64,000 nucleotides of DNA, taken from positions 124,001-188,000 of the forward strand of contig CAVWXX010000016.1 of the NCBI GenBank assembly GCA_963759155.1, read 5' to 3'. A program made the position numbers and the translations under genes. Within the stretch, counting starts at the first letter, position 1, and each line of letters begins with the position of its first letter. Positions 55,000 to 63,997 of this stretch are shown here, in pieces. The notes beneath the pieces are model-generated. The model saw nothing but the letters and a program-made list of their open reading frames with translations. It did no database searches and was not told where the DNA came from. The DNA comes from SZUA-36 sp963759155. GTDB lineage: Bacteria > Pseudomonadota > Gammaproteobacteria > Xanthomonadales > SZUA-36.

Positions 55000-55031
55000 C
55001 GTTACGGGTCCGTTATACGTTTAAGCCGAAT

Positions 55032-56342
55032 TTAAGCAGCCCGGCGTGAACGTTGACCTTGATTTCTGCCGCGAGGAGCTTGCGCAGAGGCATTGCGACC
55101 ACGACTGTTACGGCCCTGACCTGAGTTATTTCGGCTATGGTTAGCAGGCCGTGAGTTACGTCCCCTGTTACCACCACCGCCGTTTTTGATCGGCTCGGCC
55201 TTGATGCTTTCATCCGGTTCATAACCTGGAATCACGACGCTCTCGATACTACATCTTTGCAGTTTTTCGATATCAGCGAGTAGTTTTCTCTCATCGACAC
55301 AAACCAGCGATATGGCCTCACCGTCGAGACCTGCACGGCCGGTACGACCGATGCGATGAACGTAGTCTTCCGCTACATTGGGCAATTCGAAGTTGACCAC
55401 GTGTGGCAGTTGTTCGATGTCGAGTCCACGGGCGGCTATGTCGGTGGCGACCAGGACACGTATTTCGCCCTTCTTGAAGTCCGCCAATGCACGCGTGCGG
55501 GCACCCTGGGACTTGTTACCATGAATCGCAGTAGCGGAGATTCCGTCCTGCTCCAGTTGTTTACTGAGCCGGTTTGCCAGGTGCTTGGTGCGGGTAAATA
55601 CCAGCACTTGTTGCCAGTTACCCATACCGATCATATGTGAAAGCAGTTCACGTTTGCGACTGCGATCAACCGGGTGTACGACTTGTGAGATTTGCTCTGC
55701 CGTGGTGTTTTGACGCGCAACCTGGATTTCCATTGGTGCGTTCAGCAATTCATTGGCCAGTTGTTTGATGTCCTTCGAAAAAGTGGCTGAGAACAGCAGG
55801 TTCTGCCGGTTTTTTGGAATCGCCTGCAGGACTTTGCGAATATCGCGAATGAATCCCATGTCGAGCATACGATCTGCTTCGTCAAGTACGAGTGTTTCAA
55901 CTGCATCAAGACGAATCGTTCCGCGCTGCATGTGATCGAGCAGACGGCCCGGGGTTGCAATGACGATGTCTACGCCGCGGCGTAACTTTGTGATTTGCGG
56001 GTTAATGCTGACGCCGCCAAAAATGACGGTTGAATTGAACGGCAGGTAACGGCCGTAGTCCTCGACGCTCTCAGCAACCTGGGCTGCGAGTTCGCGTGTG
56101 GGAACAAGAATTAGCGCGCGTACGCGCTTGTTTCCCTGTACCGCAGTGCTTTGTAGCCTCTGCAGTAAGGGTAAAGTGAAGCCCGCGGTCTTGCCGGTAC
56201 CCGTTTGGGCGCCTGCCAGAAGATCATGGCCTTCAAGAATAAGGGGGATTGCCTGCTGTTGAATCGGGGTTGCTTCTAAGTAACCCTGTTTTTCTGTCGC
56301 GCGCAACAATTCGGCCGAAAGGCCAAGTTCTGAAAATAACAT
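55032..56342 (-). CDS. rhlE: DEAD-box RNA helicase RhlE
   Basis: A 436-residue DEAD-box helicase with the full motif set: Q motif (ATPIQQQAIP), motif I AQTGTGKT, Ia PTRELAAQ, II DEAD, III SAT, and VI HRIGRTGRAG. The C-terminal 60 residues (about 375-436) are rich in Arg, Gly, Asn and Ser and would bind RNA. RhlE helicases aid ribosome assembly and mRNA decay, often in the cold. It is convergent with AsmA. The 190-nt region upstream (56343-56533) holds only its leader. Confidence 0.94.
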   Translation of the reverse strand: MLFSELGLSAELLRATEKQGYLEATPIQQQAIPLILEGHDLLAGAQTGTGKTAGFTLPLLQRLQSTAVQGNKRVRALILVPTRELAAQVAESVEDYGRYLPFNSTVIFGGVSINPQITKLRRGVDIVIATPGRLLDHMQRGTIRLDAVETLVLDEADRMLDMGFIRDIRKVLQAIPKNRQNLLFSATFSKDIKQLANELLNAPMEIQVARQNTTAEQISQVVHPVDRSRKRELLSHMIGMGNWQQVLVFTRTKHLANRLSKQLEQDGISATAIHGNKSQGARTRALADFKKGEIRVLVATDIAARGLDIEQLPHVVNFELPNVAEDYVHRIGRTGRAGLDGEAISLVCVDERKLLADIEKLQRCSIESVVIPGYEPDESIKAEPIKNGGGGNRGRNSRPANHSRNNSGQGRNSRGRNASAQAPRGRNQGQRSRRAA

Positions 56343-56533
56343 GTGTGATTTTTACTCCGAGATCGCCCTGCCCAAACGCGGTGACTTATTCACTGCATGG
56401 GTCGGTCCGGGCTAATTCTCATTCGGTTTCCGCATCCGGCGTTGTGCCGGAAGGGAGTGGTTGGCACAGACCGAAGTGTGCCAAGACGTGGCGCACTATA
56501 ACAGAAGTGCAGTTATTAACAAGCAGTGTGTTC

Positions 56534-57805
56534 TTACAGGCCTTCGCGGTTAGCTCGCGTGTTATGGGCCAAAGCGCTGAAATCGTTCCCGGTCGGGTTC
56601 TGGTAAACCCGCAAGTCAAATTCCGGCAACACAGCGAGGACGTGGTCAAAAATATCCGCCTGGATGGCTTCATAGTTGGCCCATACCTTGTCCTTACTAA
56701 ATACGTAAATCTCTATCGGCAGGCCAAACTCGGTTGGTTTCAACTGCCGGACCAGGAAGGTCATCTTTTTGTTGATCATCGGGTGGTTCAAAAGATAAGC
56801 CCGCACATAGGCGCGGAAAGTACCCACATTTGTCATGCGTCTGCCGTTGACAAGGCTCGCATTGTCGACTTTCTCGGCTGTATTGAACGCTTCAAGTTCA
56901 GCTTTCTTTGTGTTGATATAGTCGGAGATATATTGAATTTTTCCAAAACGCTCAAGCATGTCCTCATCGCAGAACCTGATACTGTTCATGTCGATATTGA
57001 CCGCACGCTTAATGCGTCTGCCACCGGATTTCTGCATGCCGCGCCAATTCTTGAAAGATTCGCTGATCAAGGCATAGGTCGGGATAGTAGTGATGGTCTT
57101 GTCCCAGTTTTGTACCTTGACCGTCGTGAGTGTCACCTCCAGCACGTCACCATCGGCACCGTACTTTGGCATTTCAATCCAGTCACCATGTGAGACCATC
57201 TTATTCGCGGCCAGCTGAATACCCGCCACAAAACCTAAAATGGCATCGCGAAAAATCAGCATCAAAACGGCGGTGAGCGCACCGATGCCACTGAGTAGAA
57301 ACAGTGGTGTTTTATTCAGAAGGATGGATACGACAAAGACGATAGTCAGAAAGTACAGTGCGATTTTCGAGATCTGGATAAAGCCCTTGATGGGTATTTC
57401 CTTGGATGCACGGAAACCTTTGTAAATTTCTTCGACGGCATTGAGTATGGCATCCACCACCAGCATCAGGATGATGAGCATATAAATCTGGGTGGCGGAC
57501 CTGATGATAACGATCGTCATGTCCATACCCGCAAGCGCAATCGGCGTCAGCACATAAACAACGATCGCGGGAACGAGGTAGGTCAGCCGGCTGAGTGCCC
57601 CCTGGTGCAAAATAGCGTCATCCCATTTCAGGTTGGACTTGGAAATGAGGTGGGCAAGCGAGGACAGGATGTATCGTTTGGCAATAAAATTCGCTGTCAG
57701 GCTCAATAACAGAACACAGATGATAGCCACACCGCGAGCGAAATAGAAAGCCAGTACTTCAGTTATACCGTGACCTTGCAACCAGGCCTGCAATAATTCC
57801 AACAT
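56534..57805 (-). CDS. MscS family mechanosensitive channel, YbdG-like
   Basis: A 423-residue small-conductance mechanosensitive channel with about five N-terminal membrane segments, the pore helix region (GIGALTAVLMLIFRDAILGF, about 174-193) and the cytoplasmic vestibule. GDWIEMP and the TVKVQNWDKTITTIPTYALI segment are typical of the YbdG (miniconductance MscM) subgroup. It releases solutes in hypo-osmotic shock. The gene is divergent from mscL, with 161 nt between, so two mechanosensitive channels share one control region. Confidence 0.92.
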   Translation of the reverse strand: MLELLQAWLQGHGITEVLAFYFARGVAIICVLLLSLTANFIAKRYILSSLAHLISKSNLKWDDAILHQGALSRLTYLVPAIVVYVLTPIALAGMDMTIVIIRSATQIYMLIILMLVVDAILNAVEEIYKGFRASKEIPIKGFIQISKIALYFLTIVFVVSILLNKTPLFLLSGIGALTAVLMLIFRDAILGFVAGIQLAANKMVSHGDWIEMPKYGADGDVLEVTLTTVKVQNWDKTITTIPTYALISESFKNWRGMQKSGGRRIKRAVNIDMNSIRFCDEDMLERFGKIQYISDYINTKKAELEAFNTAEKVDNASLVNGRRMTNVGTFRAYVRAYLLNHPMINKKMTFLVRQLKPTEFGLPIEIYVFSKDKVWANYEAIQADIFDHVLAVLPEFDLRVYQNPTGNDFSALAHNTRANREGL

Positions 57806-57966
57806 AGGACCGTGAATAAGTTTGATGAGAGGCAGGTATTATAACCCCCGTAACACTTCGCAACATTCGATTCTGTGCTATGAGATATATTGTGGGTTAA
57901 GATAATAAAGTCCCGGCCTTTTCAGGTGTGGGGTTAATGATTTTAATGTAGTAAGGGAGAGAAAAT

Positions 57967-58365
57967 ATGAGCATGATGTCTGAATTCAAACAATTTGCAA
58001 TGCGTGGAAATGTTATTGATATGGCCGTAGGTATTGTTATCGGTGGAGCCTTTGGGAAGATCGTTTCTTCATTTGTGAACGACGTTCTGATGCCACCCAT
58101 TGGTATGTTGATGGGCGGTGTTGATTTCAGCGATCTGGCTGTTGTACTGAAAGAAGCATCCGGGGATGTCGCAGCAGTTACGCTCAACTACGGTTCGTTC
58201 ATTCAGACCGTCGTGGACTTCCTGATCATCGCTTTTGCCATATTCATGGTTATCAAGGCAATGAATAATATGAAGAAAAAGGAAGAGGCCGCACCAGCAG
58301 AGCCACCAAAACCGTCTGCTGAAGAAGTGTTGTTAACAGAAATCCGGGATGCCTTGAAAAAATAA
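57967..58365 (+). CDS. mscL: large-conductance mechanosensitive channel
   Basis: A 132-residue MscL: N-terminal amphipathic helix SEFKQFAMRGNVIDMAVGIV with the TM1 pore segment GGAFGKIVSSFVNDVLMPPIG, a short periplasmic loop, TM2 (about 78-100) and the C-terminal helix KPSAEEVLLTEIRDALKK. It forms a homopentamer that opens under extreme membrane tension. A GGGAGAG site precedes ATG 57967. A strong terminator follows. Confidence 0.97.
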   Translation: MSMMSEFKQFAMRGNVIDMAVGIVIGGAFGKIVSSFVNDVLMPPIGMLMGGVDFSDLAVVLKEASGDVAAVTLNYGSFIQTVVDFLIIAFAIFMVIKAMNNMKKKEEAAPAEPPKPSAEEVLLTEIRDALKK

Positions 58366-58404
58366 CAGGCCGATCAATTCAAGTCTGATATGGTTGTGAT
58401 ATAG

Positions 58405-58444
58405 GCCGACCCGGGGAATCGTTTCCCGGGGTCGGTCTTTTTTT
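58405..58444 (+). terminator. terminator after mscL
   Basis: A long stem (GCCGACCCGGGGAA pairing with TTCCCGGGGTCGGTC with minor irregularity) is followed by seven T residues, 40 nt after the mscL stop. It overlaps the last bases of the convergent gene at 58443. Confidence 0.9.
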
Positions 58445-58784
58445 ATGAGTCCCTAAACTCTAAAGCGTCGTCGCAACGTTGTTTGGTAAGGTAGCAGGGG
58501 TTGCCAATTTGTTTGCGATTATTGATGCTGCATACTTCCTTGCCATTTTTTGTTCGCGTTACCGCCAGCAGTTTTGGTGGTCGAAATGCCTCCATGTAAT
58601 AGATGCAGTGTCGCCAGACGGACTCTTCAGGCAAGGTGACAACTTCAATGTTCTCCTCGCCATACCGGCAGTTTGCGTACGTTAGAAATTCCGTTTCACC
58701 GGCTTTGTATTCGCAGGCCATCGCAAAACCGGTCGTTGCCAGCAGCACGCTTGCGATTGTGAATCGAAGGGCTTTCATGTTCAT
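58443..58784 (-). CDS. small exported cysteine-rich protein, unrecognised
   Basis: A 113-residue protein with a signal peptide (MNMKALRFTIASVLLATTGF, cleavage about residue 22). After it come six cysteines (CEYK, NCRY, HCIY, VCSI, PCYL, RCDD), suggesting three disulfides in the periplasm. ATG at 58784 has a GGAG site upstream; the frame runs further to 58862 without the signal. I know no family for it. It is convergent with mscL and downstream of no obvious operon partner. Confidence 0.65.
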   Translation of the reverse strand: MNMKALRFTIASVLLATTGFAMACEYKAGETEFLTYANCRYGEENIEVVTLPEESVWRHCIYYMEAFRPPKLLAVTRTKNGKEVCSINNRKQIGNPCYLTKQRCDDALEFRDS

Positions 58785-58967
58785 GTCCGTTACTCCATTT
58801 GCAGACGCTCTGTTCGCACAGGGTGAACCGGATTTGCGACGCAAATCCCCTGGAGCGTCCATATCAGTTCAACATATTGGGTAGAAAATCGGAATGACGT
58901 AGGTCAATGAACTGCCGTTCTCTATTCAAAAACGACAGGGTCGTACAGATAATTGAAATCGTGAGAG

Positions 58968-59996
58968 TTATTGCTGGTTGGAATGGGTGCTCTCAGCCAA
59001 ATGTAAAACCATGTCGTTTTCTACCAACTGCTGGCAAGTCAACCTGTAGCCCTGCTCACGAAGCCGTTTTGGGATCAGCGCGGTTTCGATATCATTGGCC
59101 CCAGGCAAATCAATGCATTCAATTTTAAGCCTGCATTTGCCACATTCACCGCCACCACCACAAATGGATGCAACATTGACGTTGTGAGTTGCCAGTGACA
59201 GAAAAAGGTTGCTGCCTTTTCTGAGATTTACCTGTCGTGAGTTACCGGCTTTTTTGTCGACCAAGGTGACGACCGCTTCATCATTTTTGCGAAAAATATT
59301 CAGAAAGAAAAAATCAGCCCGGGTGAAGCTACCGAACAACAAACCGAAACCACTGAGACCCAGCCAGATCGCAATTAAGGCGACGGTGATAATCAGCGGG
59401 TTATTAAAGTTTTCCCTGCCGGGATAGTCCATGATGTGCAGCATCCAGAAAAAGTCCCGTACGCGCCAATAGGTATTCCGTCTTTCGAGTATTGCCCCGG
59501 TAGACGCGGATATATAGATGGCTGTATTGGCCTTGTCTGAAAAATTGACTCTCCAAAAGGCGCCCTTTTTGCCACGTGTTTCTTTATCCGGAGCCATACC
59601 CGGTTCGATGGAAACAATGACACCATCCCCGCCAAAATCCTGCTGTGCCAGTCTTTCTGCATCAGTTTTATCTATCACGATGAGGGAAGCATCGACGGCG
59701 CTAATCAGGCTTTCACCGTCAGCACGTTTGACCAGGTAAACCACTTTGCCAAGGCGCATCATCAAATCGACGCCAAGAGCGTTTTCCAGACGCTCAGCAG
59801 GCAACTGAGCCGGGTTCAGCAGTCGCGTTGAGTCGATAGTTTGTGATTCGGCGGTCGTCGGGCGGGCCCATTGCTTACCACTGACTTTGACGGGGTCAAT
59901 CAGGGCGATGACGAGCCCACTCAACAGCCAGAGAAACACCTGAACACCTATCAGCAGTCCCACCCACTTGTGGATTTTTTTGAGTGTGCGTGTCAA
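58968..59996 (-). CDS. PepSY-TM protein with C-terminal [2Fe-2S] ferredoxin domain
   Basis: A 342-residue inner-membrane protein. Residues 1-235 resemble the PepSY-associated TM family: LKKIHKWVGLLIGVQVFLWL (TM1), a periplasmic part, then WMLHIMDYPGR and TM2-3. The C-terminal about 90 residues form a plant-type ferredoxin domain with CGGGGECGKC and a later TCQ, giving four cysteine ligands. I start it at TTG 59996, overlapping the preceding stop as TTGA; an in-frame ATG at 60053 would overlap 61 nt. Relatives such as FoxB are heme-containing siderophore reductases. Electron entry via the ferredoxin is inferred. Confidence 0.82.
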   Translation of the reverse strand: MTRTLKKIHKWVGLLIGVQVFLWLLSGLVIALIDPVKVSGKQWARPTTAESQTIDSTRLLNPAQLPAERLENALGVDLMMRLGKVVYLVKRADGESLISAVDASLIVIDKTDAERLAQQDFGGDGVIVSIEPGMAPDKETRGKKGAFWRVNFSDKANTAIYISASTGAILERRNTYWRVRDFFWMLHIMDYPGRENFNNPLIITVALIAIWLGLSGFGLLFGSFTRADFFFLNIFRKNDEAVVTLVDKKAGNSRQVNLRKGSNLFLSLATHNVNVASICGGGGECGKCRLKIECIDLPGANDIETALIPKRLREQGYRLTCQQLVENDMVLHLAESTHSNQQ

Positions 59997-60712
59997 TTGG
60001 TGCCCAGCCTGAGTTTTTTGCGGCGGCCACTGAAGCTGTAAAACAACAACCACAAGCCGCTGATCGCGAATGTCAGGCCGGTAAACTGTGCGGCGATCAG
60101 CAAGCGGTTATGGGCATCTGAACGGTCTTCATAGTCCATGATGTGCAACATCCATAAGAAATCGAAAATCCGCCAGTACTGATGTCGCCGGGTGGCCAGT
60201 GAACCGTTGAAGGGATCGATATAAAAACTGGTCGCAAAGCGGTCGTCGAAGTCCACCCGCCACAATGGTAAACGCCGGGTTTTGATTTCCATGGGTGGGT
60301 TTGAAGTGATTAACATGACATTGGTAATCTGCGCTTCACCGGCGAAGTGATATCTTGCAATCTCCCTGGCGCTTTGCTCGTCCAGCGGTGAGTAGGTTAA
60401 GCCGGTCTGAGGGTCAAGCAGGTAGCGCTTTTCTGTTGTCATGACCGTATACAAGGTCTTGCCCATTACCGGCGTCAGGCCGATCCGGATTGCGTCCGGA
60501 TACTGCATGCGAAGATCAACGAAGCTGATTTTCGGTGAATCAGGAACAACGACCGTGTCCTGCATGTTTCTGACCAATGGGTCGCCGTGAATAAAGTCGA
60601 TATCAACGACCACCATGTACAGTCCGGTGGCCAGCCAGATCAGTACCTGGATTCCTACAAACAATCCAAGCCATTTGTGAAGCTTACGGGCAACGACTGC
60701 GGGCTTAAGCAC
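59993..60712 (-). CDS. PepSY-associated transmembrane protein
   Basis: A 239-residue protein of the same family as its downstream neighbour but without the ferredoxin domain. Both carry LHKWLGLFVGIQVLIWLATG-type TM1, RRLPLWRVDF-type periplasmic strands and FLWMLHIMDYEDR before the last membrane segments. It starts with GTG at 60712, overlapping the copA stop by 8 nt. The conserved histidines in TM1 and in MLHIMDY could bind heme, as inferred from FoxB-like reductases. It probably forms a complex with the downstream paralogue. Confidence 0.82.
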   Translation of the reverse strand: MLKPAVVARKLHKWLGLFVGIQVLIWLATGLYMVVVDIDFIHGDPLVRNMQDTVVVPDSPKISFVDLRMQYPDAIRIGLTPVMGKTLYTVMTTEKRYLLDPQTGLTYSPLDEQSAREIARYHFAGEAQITNVMLITSNPPMEIKTRRLPLWRVDFDDRFATSFYIDPFNGSLATRRHQYWRIFDFLWMLHIMDYEDRSDAHNRLLIAAQFTGLTFAISGLWLLFYSFSGRRKKLRLGTN

Positions 60713-62966
60713 CGGTAGCGGGTCTTGAGGGGTGCTTTTCGAAACGGAACAGACGTAGGCGATTGGCGTTGCTTACAACCGTGACCGATGAAAATGCCAT
60801 CGCAGTACCGGCAACAATCGGGTTGAGTAACATGCCCATCAATGGATAGAGCAGGCCAGCCGCAATGGGAATACCCACCGAGTTATAAATGAATGCTCCA
60901 AAAAGATTCTGCCGGATGTTTTTCATCGTGGCCCGTGATATGTCGATAGCATCGGCGACACCATGTAAAGATCCCCGCATCAGCGTGATATCGGCACTTT
61001 CGATGGCGACATCGGTACCCGTACCAATGGCAAAACCCACATGCGCCAAGGCCAGTGCCGGGGCATCATTGATGCCGTCACCAACCATACCAACCCGCTC
61101 TCCCTGCTTTTGTAGTTCAGCGACCTGGTCTTTCTTGTCCTGTGGCAGCACCTCTGCGCGAACCTGGGTGATACCGACCTGACGGGCAACAGCCTCGGCC
61201 GTGCGCTGGTTATCGCCGGTTAGCATGACCACGTTGAGGCCATCAGTCTGCAGGCGTTTAATGGCCTCGATCGATTCCGGTTTGATCGGGTCAGCCACCG
61301 CAAATATGGCGATGAGTTGCCCGTCTGAGGCCAAAAACATGGGTGTCCACGCATTTCCTGCCATGCGCTCACTGCTTGCGAGCGCTTCAGAATTCAACGC
61401 CACAGCGGCACTGTCCATGAGGCGTTTGTTACCGAACAACAGGTGCTGACCACCAAGCTCCCCCTTGATACCCTGTCCGGGCATGGCTTCAAAACCCTCG
61501 ACGTTTAACAGGTCCAGTTCCTGTAGTTTGGCAGCATCGAGGAACGCCTGTGCAAGTGGGTGTTCGGAATGGCTCTCAAGGCTTGCAGCCAACAACAGCA
61601 GGGCGTTTTGGGTCTGATCACAATGGGCATCAATTTCAATCACCGTCGGCTGGCCGGTGGTGATGGTGCCGGTTTTATCCAGCACCATGGTGGTGAGTTG
61701 GCTGGCGGTTTGCAAAGCTTCGCCATTGCGGATCAGTATTCCGGCTTCAGCTGCCTTGCCGATACCGACCATGACCGACATCGGTGTCGCCAGACCGAGG
61801 GCGCATGGGCAGGCAATAATCAGGACGGTCACAGCAGTAACAATGGCATAGACGGCTCGTGGCTCAGGGCCGATGCTGAACCAAACCAGCGCCGCAAGAA
61901 GGGCGATTACCATCACAACCGGTACGAATACCGCGGCAATGGCATCAGCCAGTTTACCGATAGGCGGTTTGCTATTTTGTGCCTGGCGAACCAGCTTGAT
62001 GATACGTGCAAGCGCAGTTTCGGAACCCACGCGGGTGGCGCGGTAGATGACACTGCCTGTCTTGTTGAGTGTGCCCGCGGAGACCTCACTGCCAACGATC
62101 TTTGTCACCGGGACCGGTTCGCCCGTCAGCATGGATTCATCAATATTTGTCTGGCCTTGCTCCACGACGCCATCAACTGCAATCTGCTCGCCGGGACGTA
62201 CGCGAACCAGATCACCTTTAATGACGGTGCTGATGGGTACATCAATTTCTTCGTTACCCCGGACGATACGTGCTGTTTTGGTTTGTAAATCCAACAGGCG
62301 GCGAATGGCCTGAGAGGTTCGGCCGCGCGCTTTTTGCTCCAGGGCCTGGCCGAGATTGACCATGCCGATGATGATCACGGCAGCTTCAAAATAAACATGC
62401 CGTGCAATTTCCGGCACCAGTGCGGGAAACAACACGATCACCGTGGAATATAGCCAGGCAGTGCCGGTGCCCAACGCTATCAGCGTATCCATCGTTGCCG
62501 ATCTATTCTGCAAAGATTTTAAAGCCCCGCTGAAGAAATGCCGCCCCGTGTAATACATGACAGCAGCGGTGATAAGGGCGATCAATAACCAGGCGATATG
62601 ATTCAAATTCCATACGGTATCGATGGCAGGTACATTCATACCGAAAACCATCAATATCGCGCCAGTGCCTAGCGCCAGCACGGTTTTGTATATCAGCCTG
62701 CGGAAATTGGCCTGGTTGACCCGGTCGGTTTCCTCCAGTGATTGAATCGGGTCAACCACCGCTTCAAAACCCGCTTGCGCCACTGCAGCTATCAGCACGT
62801 CACTGACAACCGTGCCATCTACGCTGACCTCGCGGCTGGCGAGGTTGACGCTCACGTCATTGACACCGGGCGTTTCCCGCAGAGCCTTCTCAATGGGTCT
62901 TTGACAGGAAGCGCAGTGCATCCCGTCAATCTTCAGAAGGATAGAAGTGTTATCTGTCGTGGTCAC
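60705..62966 (-). CDS. copA: copper-translocating P-type ATPase
   Basis: A 753-residue P1B ATPase with one N-terminal heavy-metal domain (C18 and C21 in GMHCASCQRP), eight membrane segments, the CPC motif in IACPCALGLATP (about 384-395), the phosphorylated aspartate in DKTGT (about 428), the TGE actuator motif and GDGINDAPAL. The CPC plus conserved membrane residues point to Cu+ export. It starts GTG at 62966 overlapping the sulfotransferase stop (GTGA) and overlaps the PepSY gene by 8 nt. Delivery of copper to oxidases instead of detoxification is possible. Confidence 0.94.
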   Translation of the reverse strand: MTTTDNTSILLKIDGMHCASCQRPIEKALRETPGVNDVSVNLASREVSVDGTVVSDVLIAAVAQAGFEAVVDPIQSLEETDRVNQANFRRLIYKTVLALGTGAILMVFGMNVPAIDTVWNLNHIAWLLIALITAAVMYYTGRHFFSGALKSLQNRSATMDTLIALGTGTAWLYSTVIVLFPALVPEIARHVYFEAAVIIIGMVNLGQALEQKARGRTSQAIRRLLDLQTKTARIVRGNEEIDVPISTVIKGDLVRVRPGEQIAVDGVVEQGQTNIDESMLTGEPVPVTKIVGSEVSAGTLNKTGSVIYRATRVGSETALARIIKLVRQAQNSKPPIGKLADAIAAVFVPVVMVIALLAALVWFSIGPEPRAVYAIVTAVTVLIIACPCALGLATPMSVMVGIGKAAEAGILIRNGEALQTASQLTTMVLDKTGTITTGQPTVIEIDAHCDQTQNALLLLAASLESHSEHPLAQAFLDAAKLQELDLLNVEGFEAMPGQGIKGELGGQHLLFGNKRLMDSAAVALNSEALASSERMAGNAWTPMFLASDGQLIAIFAVADPIKPESIEAIKRLQTDGLNVVMLTGDNQRTAEAVARQVGITQVRAEVLPQDKKDQVAELQKQGERVGMVGDGINDAPALALAHVGFAIGTGTDVAIESADITLMRGSLHGVADAIDISRATMKNIRQNLFGAFIYNSVGIPIAAGLLYPLMGMLLNPIVAGTAMAFSSVTVVSNANRLRLFRFEKHPSRPATGA

Positions 62967-63922
62967 TCATCGGTCCAATGACTAAGGTCGCGGTCAAGCA
63001 GGCGTGATAGGTGCTGAACGTCAGCCCGTAGTGTTTCACGCAGGGTCTCTGCCAATTGCGGCGTTAGCGGCTCCGGCGACTTGGGCACCTTGTTCAGTTT
63101 GGTCAGGCGTTTGATAAAACTCATTTTCTTGGTGCCGTCCGGGTTATATTTCCGGGATCGTTGTTGCAATGTATCGGCAATTTTTCCATTGCTTGTCGCC
63201 GGCACAAAGAGCAGGTCCTGTAACCAGCGGTATCGATACATCTGGCTTTCAAATCTTCTTTCAAACTCTGTTTGTCCATCGTCATCGACACCAAGAAACT
63301 CAAGTGTCTGTTTGTATACGCCCGCTGTATCACTGGCAAAATCTTCGAACACGATCACGTGCGTTTGCTCACGACCTGCAAGTTTGAACAGTCTTTCGAT
63401 TTGCGCACCAAATTTTGCAACCTCTGCGTAATTCAGCAAACGTGGATCAAGACAGCGTTTTGGAAGGCCTTCGCCCCGCATACGTGCGTCTTGAAGTCCC
63501 CAGGCTGTTGCGAAGTCCGCTTGGTCCTCCTGCAGCAGAAACTGCATACGCAGGTGATAGGACGGTAGCATTTTAAGTGGGTTTCGCACCTGAACGATAA
63601 ATTTGGCTTGCGGGTTGAAGTGCAGAATACGCTCAATGACACCCGGGCCATAAAGGTAGGAAACGGATCCTTCGCCCAGTGCCTTGTGCGCTTGTGTGCA
63701 ATGTGAAAAACAGCGATCCAGGTAGTCCCGCTTGAGTTCATCCGTATCGGGGATATAATCCGTCTTTGCGAAATAATGGGGTTCCTTCGGTCTTGAGAAA
63801 CATATTTGCGGGTTTCGTGAAAGGTAACGGCTGAGGGCCGTCGTACCACAGCGCGGTGCACCTACCAGGAAGAAGTCAGGAAATCGGTCAGTTTTGGCTT
63901 TGTTCAAAGTTTCACCCGGCAC
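62963..63922 (-). CDS. sulfotransferase family protein
   Basis: A 319-residue P-loop-type sulfotransferase. The PAPS 5'-phosphosulfate loop is VGAPRCGTTALSRYLSR (about 20-36) and the 3'-phosphate site is in VRNPLKMLPSYHLR (about 112-125). It transfers sulfate from PAPS to a carbohydrate, lipid or peptide. It is the first gene of the copA operon and overlaps it by GTGA. The coupling with a copper ATPase has no obvious biochemical explanation. The acceptor is unknown. Confidence 0.88.
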   Translation of the reverse strand: MPGETLNKAKTDRFPDFFLVGAPRCGTTALSRYLSRNPQICFSRPKEPHYFAKTDYIPDTDELKRDYLDRCFSHCTQAHKALGEGSVSYLYGPGVIERILHFNPQAKFIVQVRNPLKMLPSYHLRMQFLLQEDQADFATAWGLQDARMRGEGLPKRCLDPRLLNYAEVAKFGAQIERLFKLAGREQTHVIVFEDFASDTAGVYKQTLEFLGVDDDGQTEFERRFESQMYRYRWLQDLLFVPATSNGKIADTLQQRSRKYNPDGTKKMSFIKRLTKLNKVPKSPEPLTPQLAETLRETLRADVQHLSRLLDRDLSHWTDE

Positions 63923-63972
63923 ACCAGGGTGTGCGTTAATTTAACTCCCCGCGTTACAAACCGGAGCCGAAA

Positions 63973-63997
63973 GGCCTCATATGGAGGCCAGGTTTTT
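63973..63997 (+). terminator. hairpin with T-run at the window end
   Basis: GGCCTC/GAGGCC (6-bp stem, 5-nt loop) is followed by AGG and five T on the plus strand. It may end a gene lying to the left on the plus strand or, more likely, belong to the region upstream of the sulfotransferase. Confidence 0.4.

Noticed and set aside
61560..62288. 242-codon plus-strand frame antisense to copA
   Set aside because: Shadow of the P-type ATPase; histidine- and glutamine-rich composition arises from the reverse reading.
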